Assembly (NCBI RefSeq): GCF_902168435.1
Contig: NZ_LR656184.1
Location: forward strand, 1-49,251
Length of the DNA: 49,251 bases
Direction of reading: 5' to 3'
Source: Bacillus marasmi
GTDB taxonomy: Bacteria; Bacillota; Bacilli; Bacillales; Cytobacillaceae
The first letter of the stretch is position 1. Each line of letters begins with the position of its first letter. Under the pieces are notes generated by a model. That model made no database searches. It was not told the origin of the DNA and saw nothing but the letters and a program-made list of their open reading frames with translations. Both the position numbers and the translations under genes were made by a program. Below, one piece after another: positions 43,563-49,251 of the stretch.

Positions 43563-44382
43563 TTCTTTTCCCCCTCCAGTTCCAACGGGTGGAAGAAGTT
43601 GGTTTAACCTTATTTTTTGAAACCAATTCATTCTCTAATAAGCTTTTAAATGCATCTAAGGTTAGCCCTCGATGCAGCTCCCCATTTTTCGTTAAAGAAA
43701 TATTCCCCGTTTCTTCAGATACAATTATCGTAATACTGTCCGTAACTTCACTAATTCCAAGAGCCGCACGATGTCGCGTACCCAATTCTTTAGAGATAAA
43801 TGGACTTTCTGATAATGGCAAATAACAAGCGGCTGCAGCAACCGTGTTTTTCTGAATAATCACAGCTCCATCATGTAGAGGTGTGTTTGGAATAAAGATG
43901 TTAATGAGTAATTCAGATGAAACCCTTGCATTTAACGGAATTCCCGTTTCTATGTAATCACCCATCCCTGTTTCCTGTTCAATGGAAATCAAGGCACCAA
44001 TCCGGCGTTTCGCCATATAGTCAGTTGCTTTGACAATGGATTCAATAAATTTGTCTTGGTCATCTTCCTCAGGATTGCCACTTCTAGAGAAGAACTTACC
44101 TCTTCCCAATTGTTCCAAGGCTCGCCTCAACTCAGGCTGGAAGATAATAATGATTGCCAGAAACCCCCAGGTAATAACATTGCCCATAATCCAGCTCAAT
44201 GTATTAAAACCTAGTGTGTCACTGATAAATTTCACTAATAAAATGACAAAAATACCCTTCAACAATTGAACAGCTTTTGTTCCCCTAATCAAATTAATGA
44301 GCTTATATATGACGTACCAAACAAGGAGAATGTCTACAATATCAGCAAGAGAACCCCATAAATTAAAATTGGCAATCGACAT
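43555..44382 (-). CDS. cdaA: CdaA (DacA), membrane diadenylate cyclase
   Basis: 275 residues: three N-terminal membrane helices (about 10-80) and a DAC domain with catalytic DGA at 171-173 (NTPLHDGAVII) and RHR at 203-205. It makes cyclic di-AMP from two ATP, an essential second messenger controlling potassium and osmolyte uptake in this group. First gene of the cdaA-cdaR-glmM operon. The product ends in a basic tail. Confidence 0.97.
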   Translation of the reverse strand: MSIANFNLWGSLADIVDILLVWYVIYKLINLIRGTKAVQLLKGIFVILLVKFISDTLGFNTLSWIMGNVITWGFLAIIIIFQPELRRALEQLGRGKFFSRSGNPEEDDQDKFIESIVKATDYMAKRRIGALISIEQETGMGDYIETGIPLNARVSSELLINIFIPNTPLHDGAVIIQKNTVAAAACYLPLSESPFISKELGTRHRAALGISEVTDSITIIVSEETGNISLTKNGELHRGLTLDAFKSLLENELVSKNKVKPTSSTRWNWRGKRNG

Positions 44383-44527
44383 GGTATTTCCCCCAACGAG
44401 TTAGTAAGAAAAGTGGAAGCGCACAGATTTGCGCACGACACTGTTCTTATTAAATAGTAATACTTTCTTTGTAGCCTTTATATTATATCATGAGACTCTA
44501 TAGAGCTAAAGCAAGTTCTCATCCTAA

Positions 44528-44558
44528 CAAAAGCAGTTGCCCTATGAGCAACTGCTTT
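44528..44558 (-). terminator. Terminator after sigW-rsiW
   Basis: On the minus strand AAAGCAGTTGCTC-ATAGG-GCAACTGCTTT runs into TGTT. It has a strong stem and a short U-tract. Confidence 0.85.
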
Positions 44559-44563
44559 CTATC

Positions 44564-45187
44564 TTAATTATCATTAAAGATGGAAACAACTTTTGCACTT
44601 GAGTCCTTTATTTTGAACCAAAGCCATTCAAATACTTTATCAACTTCTTCAATTTCCCCGGTCACATGACCTGCAGATGCCAGATAATGTTCCCCGTTAA
44701 TGACGGTCACATCTCCGTCTACTTGACCCTCAATGGTCAAATCACCATTTTCAACGATGATATCACCTTTTACGACTTCACCTTCAGGCACAATAACTTT
44801 GTTATGTTGAACTACAAGATTTTCCTGTTTTGTAACGGAAAATTGCTTGTCATTTTGCCAATCTGAAACCAAGGATCCTGTCATTAACAAAATAAAAACG
44901 GATGCAGCAGTTAAAAAAGGATGATATTTAAACCAGTTTGAAAAACGCTTAGTCTTTTTTGTTTGAATTGGCGGCAAACTCGCCATTACATTAGCAGTGA
45001 AATGATTAGGTGCTTTTACCGAAACGGTCTCCTTTATGTGAGCATCAACTTTTTTCAAATCGAGAAAATAAGTTTTGCAGTCTGGACAAGATTTTAAATG
45101 GGCTTGTAATTCACTATCATTATCGGGTGCGATTTCTCCATCTAAGTATTCATGCATCAATTCAATAATTCTTTCTGAACATTTCAA
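44564..45187 (-). CDS. rsiW: RsiW, anti-sigma-W factor
   Basis: 207 residues (208 in B. subtilis). N-terminal zinc-binding anti-sigma domain with H30-x3-C34-x2-C37, one membrane helix (about 88-108), and an extracellular domain. It holds SigW until envelope stress triggers cleavage by PrsW and RasP. The TTG start after AAAGGGTGA gives MKCSERIIELMHEYLDG, matching the family; an ATG eight codons upstream overlaps sigW and is rejected. Confidence 0.94.
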   Translation of the reverse strand: MKCSERIIELMHEYLDGEIAPDNDSELQAHLKSCPDCKTYFLDLKKVDAHIKETVSVKAPNHFTANVMASLPPIQTKKTKRFSNWFKYHPFLTAASVFILLMTGSLVSDWQNDKQFSVTKQENLVVQHNKVIVPEGEVVKGDIIVENGDLTIEGQVDGDVTVINGEHYLASAGHVTGEIEEVDKVFEWLWFKIKDSSAKVVSIFNDN

Positions 45188-45200
45188 GATTATCACCCTT

Positions 45201-45767
45201 TCAATAAACATACCGTAATTGATTCCGTAACGCCTCGCGACCGCGATGAATTCTTGTTTTTACCGTCCCTAATGGCATTTCTAGAATTTCACTTATTTCG
45301 TTCAAAGATAGTTCCTCGATGTATTTTAACACAATGACTGCTCGGTATTTCTCTGGCAGTTTAGAAATCTCCTGATGAATTTGCTCCTGTACCTCCATGC
45401 CTTCTACTTCCTTATCAGGCAAAATCGACTCAGATGGAATCTGTGAATACAGTGTTAACCCTTCCGTACCAGAAATTTCTGCATCCAAATAATAATCGGG
45501 CTTCTTTTTCCTTAGCTTGTCAATGCAAAGGTTTGTAGCAATTCGATACAGCCAAGTTGAGAACTTCATTTTTATATTAAAGCTACTAAGGTTAACATAC
45601 GCTCTAATAAAGGCCTCTTGAGCTGCATCCTCAGATTCATGCCTATTCCCCAACATTCTGTAGCATATTTGATACACTTTGTCCTTATAAAGCTCAACTA
45701 TATGCTCAAAGGCATTTTGATCGCCTTTTAAAACTTGCTTTATCCTTTTCTTTACAATCTCTTCCAC
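45201..45767 (-). CDS. sigW: SigW, ECF sigma factor
   Basis: 188 residues with sigma-70 region 2 (YQICYRMLGNRHESEDAAQEAFIRAY split across 33-58) and region 4 (LPEKYRAVIVLKYIEELSLNEIS...LGTVKTRIHRGR). It directs envelope-stress and antimicrobial-resistance genes. GTG start 7 nt after GGAGG. Co-transcribed with rsiW from its own autoregulated promoter. Confidence 0.97.
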   Translation of the reverse strand: MEEIVKKRIKQVLKGDQNAFEHIVELYKDKVYQICYRMLGNRHESEDAAQEAFIRAYVNLSSFNIKMKFSTWLYRIATNLCIDKLRKKKPDYYLDAEISGTEGLTLYSQIPSESILPDKEVEGMEVQEQIHQEISKLPEKYRAVIVLKYIEELSLNEISEILEMPLGTVKTRIHRGREALRNQLRYVY

Positions 45768-45801
45768 TCATTTACCTCCGCTCTATGCGGCTATACACTA
45801 T

Positions 45802-45828
45802 TACGTAAGTATAGCTGAAAAGGTTTCA
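45802..45828 (-). promoter_or_regulatory. Autoregulatory sigma-W promoter of sigW
   Basis: On the minus strand TGAAAC (45823-45828), 17 nt starting CTTTT, CGTA (45802-45805): the sigma-W consensus TGAAACnTTT...CGTA in full. It lies 35 nt upstream of the sigW start. Confidence 0.92.
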
Positions 45829-45959
45829 TTATTTTTGAAAAATGTAAGCGCCTTGTTTTTCGTAGTAAAACTTGTTACTTACTAAATTCACTTCCTCTAT
45901 ATTATCAAATTACAATGGATAAGTTTAGAACAAAAGTACAATCATTCCAAAAATTACCA

Positions 45960-45992
45960 CAAAAAAACTGCCGAAACAATCGACAGTTTACA
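45960..45992 (-). terminator. Terminator after rocF
   Basis: On the minus strand AACTGTCGATTG-TTTCGGCAGTT followed by TTTTTTGTGG. Confidence 0.82.
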
Positions 45993-46022
45993 GCGAAGTA
46001 GGAAATCAATTAAAAAATCTCA

Positions 46023-46919
46023 TTATAATAACTTCTCTCCGAACAAGGATCCCATTAACGCAACTGCTACTGTTGCAGTTTTATTTCTTTCATCAAGAAT
46101 CGGATTTACCTCTACGAATTCAGCTGATGTTATGATGTCTGCTTCTGCAAGCATCTCCATTGCTAAATTACTCTCACGATAACTAATCCCGCCAATAACA
46201 GGTGTTCCAACACCTGGAGCATCATTCGGATCCAACCCATCCAAATCGAGCGAGAGATGAACACCATCAGTTTTGGCTTTTAGATATTCGATTGTCTCCT
46301 CCATGACCTTCGTCATTCCTAAACGATCAATCTCATGCATAGTATAGACTTTAATACCCTTCTGGCGTATTAGTTCTTTTTCACCATCATCCAAAGCTCT
46401 CGCACCGATAATGACAACATTCTCAGGTTTAATTTTTGGTGAATATCCTGAAAGCCCTGTTAACATCGGGTGCCCAATACCTAAACTAATCGCCAGAGGC
46501 ATCCCATGAATATTTCCAGAAGGAGACGTTTCTGCAGTATTTAAATCCCCGTGTGCGTCATACCAAATAACCCCTAAATTTTGATAATGTTTGGCCACTC
46601 CTGCAAGGGTACCAATCGCAATGCTGTGATCACCACCGAGAATTAATGGGAATGCTCCGAGAGAGACAACTTCATTTACTTTCTCTGCAAGCAACTCGCT
46701 TTTTTCAGCCACTAATTCCAAATTTCTTAAGTTTGTATCCTTACAAATAACGACTTCAGGCCTTCCAATCGGAATATCACCTAAATCATCTATTTGATAT
46801 TTTAATTTTTTTAATTTCTCGATCATACCTGCATATCTCATTGCACTCGGTCCCATATCGACACCTCGGCGTAATTGCCCTAAATCCATTGGCATTCCAA
46901 TCACCGAAATCTTCTTCAT
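46023..46919 (-). CDS. rocF: Arginase
   Basis: 298 residues. Manganese-binding signatures LGGDHSIAIG, WYDAHGDLNT and LSLDLDGLDPNDAPGVGTPV, and the C-terminal EFVEVNPILDERNKTA. It hydrolyses arginine to ornithine and urea. ATG start with GGGGGAAG upstream (an immediately preceding GTG is also in frame). Here it stands upstream of sigW rather than in a rocDEF cluster. Confidence 0.96.
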   Translation of the reverse strand: MKKISVIGMPMDLGQLRRGVDMGPSAMRYAGMIEKLKKLKYQIDDLGDIPIGRPEVVICKDTNLRNLELVAEKSELLAEKVNEVVSLGAFPLILGGDHSIAIGTLAGVAKHYQNLGVIWYDAHGDLNTAETSPSGNIHGMPLAISLGIGHPMLTGLSGYSPKIKPENVVIIGARALDDGEKELIRQKGIKVYTMHEIDRLGMTKVMEETIEYLKAKTDGVHLSLDLDGLDPNDAPGVGTPVIGGISYRESNLAMEMLAEADIITSAEFVEVNPILDERNKTATVAVALMGSLFGEKLL

Positions 46920-47038
46920 CACTCTTCCCCCCAGCTTTTCTTTATATTTTAACTGTTCAGAATTTAGTGTTCACTTCTATTTTACCTTTTCTCGTTTACA
47001 TGACTCAACTCAACATAATTCTGTATATATATACGAAA

Positions 47039-47266
47039 GAAAAAGCGGAAGCGCCTTGCTCAGGGGCGACAGGGCAAAGATCCGCCCTGCAGGAAATCCT
47101 GATTTCCGGAAGGGATTGTTAGAAAAGTGAAAGTGGCTCGTTCAGGAGCGATGGACATAAGACGAATCACGCAAGAGATGATAATCTCTGGAGGGATTTG
47201 GCTTATGTACTCAGCTCCTAGCCACTTTCACTAGACAAGCTTGTGACCCCTAGGCGCTGGAGCTGG
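47039..47266 (+). repeat. AAAAGCGG element R4, interrupted
   Basis: Left part 47039-47120 (AAAAGCGGAAGCGCC... GAAGGGATTG) and right part 47239-47266 (CTTGTGACCCCTAGGCGCTGGAGC) together make one element with complementary ends. They are separated by element R5. Confidence 0.82.
47121..47238 (+). repeat. AAAAGTG element R5, nested in R4
   Basis: A complete family member with its own matched ends, GAAAAGTGAAAGTGGCTCG and AGCTCCTAGCCACTTTCACTAGACA. It sits inside R4 between GGGATTG and CTTGTGACC. This is direct evidence that these elements insert into new sites. Confidence 0.8.
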
Positions 47267-47363
47267 ATTAATTTGACGTTGCAAGAGTTATCCACAACGG
47301 TAAAATTTTTCAATTCCTAAAAAATAAAGCTGTGTTAAAGAGCAATGTTGATTTTTACACTTG

Positions 47364-47473
47364 TTGATTGCAGCGGAAGGCACGTAGACTCCTACGGGAG
47401 TAGCGGGACAGGTGAGACTACAGGCTCACCGCACGCCCCGTGGAAAGCGAAGTGCCTGGGAGCGGAAATCACC
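47364..47473 (+). repeat. GAGCGGAA element, about 110 nt
   Basis: Left end TTGATTGCAGCGGAAGGC, then ACTCCTACGGGAGTAGCGGGACAGG..., CAGGCTCACCGC, CCCCGTGGAAAGCGAAGTGCC, right end GAGCGGAAATCACC. Several internal pairs (CTCCTACGGGAG; GGCAC/GTGCC) suggest a folded RNA or DNA. It is of a type I recall as common in Bacillaceae genomes. Confidence 0.75.
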
Positions 47474-47503
47474 AATCACGTTTAACAGCGCCAAAAATAA
47501 AAA

Positions 47504-47527
47504 AACCTTAACCCGTAAGGATTAAGG
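47504..47527 (-). terminator. Terminator of rRNA-tRNA operon
   Basis: On the minus strand CCTTAA-TCCTTACGGG-TTAAGG followed by TTTTTTTATTTT, just after tRNA-Ala. Confidence 0.85.
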
Positions 47528-47550
47528 AATAAAGTTAATATGTAGTGTGA

Positions 47551-47626
47551 TGGTGGAGCCTAGCGGGATCGAACCGCTGACCTCCTGCGTGCAAAGCAGG
47601 CGCTCTCCCAGCTGAGCTAAGGCCCC
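47551..47626 (-). tRNA. tRNA-Ala (TGC)
   Basis: A 76-nt cloverleaf with anticodon loop TTTGCAC and encoded CCA; last gene of the rRNA-tRNA operon. Confidence 0.97.
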
Positions 47627-47631
47627 GTAAT

Positions 47632-47706
47632 TGGAGCGGAAGACGGGATTCGAACCCGCGACCCCCACCTTGGCAAGGTGGTGTTCTACCACTGAACTAC
47701 TTCCGC
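47632..47706 (-). tRNA. tRNA-Gly (GCC)
   Basis: A 75-nt cloverleaf with acceptor GCGGAAG/CTTCCGC, anticodon loop TTGCCAA and encoded CCA. Confidence 0.97.
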
Positions 47707-47775
47707 ATATCAATAGTTTATGATGATTGAATGGTTAATACAATAGGATTTATTGTCTATTTTTTTAAAATTAAA

Positions 47776-47848
47776 TGAGCCATGAAGGACTCGAACCTTC
47801 GACCCTCTGATTAAAAGTCAGATGCTCTACCAACTGAGCTAATGGCTC
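47776..47848 (-). tRNA. tRNA-Lys (TTT), no encoded CCA
   Basis: 73 nt, with the same body as tRNA-Lys at 1006-1081, but followed by TTTAAT instead of CCA. A duplicated 5'-half lies 118 nt upstream. Confidence 0.96.
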
Positions 47849-47965
47849 GAAGTAATGAAATTTCCTCTAAATGTTCTGTCGTCGGATGTCCCAATCTCAG
47901 AAAGATAATTCAAGTAGCATCTCGATTGGTACAACTCGCAGATAATTCATTGAAGAATTGCTCGT

Positions 47966-47998
47966 TGCTCTACCAACTGAGCTAATGGCTCGAAGTAA
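47966..47998 (-). pseudogene. tRNA-Lys 5'-half fragment (33-bp duplication)
   Basis: 33 bp here are an exact copy of 47823-47855: the first 26 nt or so of tRNA-Lys (acceptor 5' strand and D arm) plus 7 nt of its upstream flank. Anticodon and T arms are missing, so it is not functional. The spacer between the copies has no other recognisable feature. Confidence 0.9.
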
Positions 47999-48004
47999 AT
48001 AAAA

Positions 48005-48079
48005 TGGCTGGGCTAGCAGGATTCGAACCTACGAATGACGGAGTCAAAGTCCGTTGCCTTACCGCTTGGCTATAGCCCA
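48005..48079 (-). tRNA. tRNA-Gln (TTG)
   Basis: A 75-nt cloverleaf with CCA, same sequence as 1091-1165. Confidence 0.97.
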
Positions 48080-48165
48080 TTAATAATAATTAATATGATA
48101 TCCAAAAAACCAGAAACTAATCCAGTTGATTCTTCTGAATTTTCTATTAATAATAGATATCAAAA

Positions 48166-48199
48166 CAAAAAGGACAAATTGTTTTCATGTCCATTTTTT
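48166..48199 (-). terminator. Possible attenuator inside tRNA cluster
   Basis: Between tRNA-Tyr and tRNA-Gln the minus strand reads AAAAATGGACA-N11-TGTCCTTTTTG, a short stem followed by a U-tract. It could reduce expression of the last four tRNAs. The stem has only five strong pairs. Confidence 0.4.
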
Positions 48200-48212
48200 A
48201 TTTCTATTAAAA

Positions 48213-48297
48213 TGGTGGAGGGGGACGGATTCGAACCGCCGAACCCTGAGGGAGCGGATTTACAGTCCGCCGCGTTTAGCCACTTCGCTACCCCTCC
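48213..48297 (-). tRNA. tRNA-Tyr (GTA)
   Basis: An 85-nt class II tRNA with a long variable arm, anticodon loop CTGTAAA and encoded CCA. Confidence 0.97.
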
Positions 48298-48302
48298 GAA
48301 AA

Positions 48303-48378
<76 letters not shown>

Positions 48379-48383
48379 ATAAA

Positions 48384-48459
48384 TGGTGGAGGATGACGGG
48401 CTCGAACCGCCGACCCTCTGCTTGTAAGGCAGATGCTCTCCCAGCTGAGCTAATCCTCC
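48384..48459 (-). tRNA. tRNA-Val (TAC)
   Basis: A 76-nt cloverleaf with acceptor GGAGGAT/ATCCTCC, anticodon loop CTTACAA and encoded CCA. Confidence 0.97.
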
Positions 48460-48464
48460 ACAAA

Positions 48465-48539
48465 TGGTGACCCCTACGGGATTCGAACCCGTGTTACCGC
48501 CGTGAAAGGGCGGTGTCTTAACCGCTTGACCAAGGGGCC
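48465..48539 (-). tRNA. tRNA-Glu (TTC)
   Basis: 75 nt, same body as 1273-1344 but with encoded CCA. Confidence 0.97.
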
Positions 48540-48554
48540 ATATGAATTTTTGAG

Positions 48555-48627
48555 AGCTTCCAACCGGGCTCGAACCGGTGACCTCTTCCTTACCATGGAA
48601 GTGCTCTACCTGCTGAGCTATGGAAGC
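48555..48627 (-). tRNA. tRNA-Thr (GGT), no encoded CCA
   Basis: A 73-nt cloverleaf with acceptor GCTTCCA/TGGAAGC and anticodon loop ATGGTAA (GGT). The discriminator is followed by CTC, so CCA is added after transcription. Confidence 0.95.
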
Positions 48628-48667
48628 ATGTTGCCAAGCTCACTTGACTTAACGTCAATATTAAGAA

Positions 48668-48742
48668 TGGCTCCGCAGGTAGGACTCGAACCTACGACCG
48701 ATCGGTTAACAGCCGATTGCTCTACCACTGAGCTACTGCGGA
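48668..48742 (-). tRNA. tRNA-Asn (GTT)
   Basis: 75 nt with CCA, same sequence as 1454-1528; first tRNA after 5S. Confidence 0.97.
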
Positions 48743-48760
48743 ATAATAAAATTTTTAACA

Positions 48761-49251
<491 letters not shown>

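Larger units (their letters stand above)
46920..47550. other. Repeat-rich gap between tRNA cluster and rocF
   Basis: About 630 nt without a gene: rocF upstream sequence, a nested pair of AAAAGCGG elements (47039-47266), a GAGCGGAA element (47364-47473) and the terminator of the rRNA-tRNA operon. Confidence 0.8.

Overview
This window is chromosomal DNA from a spore-forming member of the Bacillaceae, moderately low in G+C. Nearly every protein has an obvious Bacillus subtilis counterpart and several neighbourhoods keep the B. subtilis order. Diagnostic genes are cmpA (a 37-residue spore cortex morphogenetic protein), ndoAI-ndoA, sigW-rsiW, a glmS ribozyme, and mtlA-mtlR-mtlF-mtlD in the order known from Geobacillus. 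The species cannot be fixed from the sequence alone. Family statements and B. subtilis comparisons are from memory; no search was run.

The window is bounded by two rRNA operons in the same (minus) orientation. At the right edge lie the 3' end of a 23S gene, a 5S gene and ten tRNA genes (Asn, Thr-GGT, Glu, Val, Thr-TGT, Tyr, Gln, Lys, Gly-GCC, Ala), closed by a terminator. At the left edge, eleven tRNA genes (Asn, Ser, Glu, Asp, Gln, Lys, Leu-TAG, Leu-GAG, Arg, Pro, Gly-TCC) lead into the 5' end of a 16S gene. They are driven by two consensus promoters at 1589-1691.

From right to left (the main transcription direction) the window holds: rocF; sigW-rsiW with a clear autoregulatory sigma-W promoter; cdaA-cdaR-glmM (cyclic-di-AMP synthase, its regulator, and the mutase feeding wall precursor synthesis); glmS behind its glucosamine-6-phosphate ribozyme; a divergent TetR/RND efflux pair resembling yerO-swrC; a metallo-beta-lactamase-fold hydrolase; the mannitol operon with cre and candidate MtlR sites; a GyrI-like protein; uppP; an SPFH protein with a small ribbon-helix-helix partner; a CNNM/CorC protein; an EamA permease; mgtE; ddl-murF; hemY; an alpha/beta hydrolase; cshA; ydbS-ydbT; a rhomboid protease; acpS; a ydcC-type lipoprotein; alr; ndoAI-ndoA; tex; cmpA; and a SprT-like protein. 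Envelope work dominates: D-Ala supply (alr, ddl), murF, glmS/glmM, uppP, cdaA and sigW.

No gene system looks wholly new. What is unusual is the intergenic DNA. It holds at least six repeat families: (1) a roughly 20-bp-phased ATATGCAC array at the site where B. subtilis carries rsb-sigB; (2) two diverged inverted copies of a roughly 300-nt module made of a terminator hairpin plus several TAAGCGGA words; (3) four copies, two per strand, of a 31-33-nt word beside hemY; (4) roughly 125-bp elements at mtlR, after the SPFH operon and after rocF, one of them inserted inside another; (5) a roughly 110-bp structured element and an apparent 22-bp deletion scar of the same family; (6) GGGGGAC/GTCCCCC REP-like palindromes. 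Two related palindromes also sit between tRNA genes, and one tRNA-Lys has left a duplicated 5'-half fragment.
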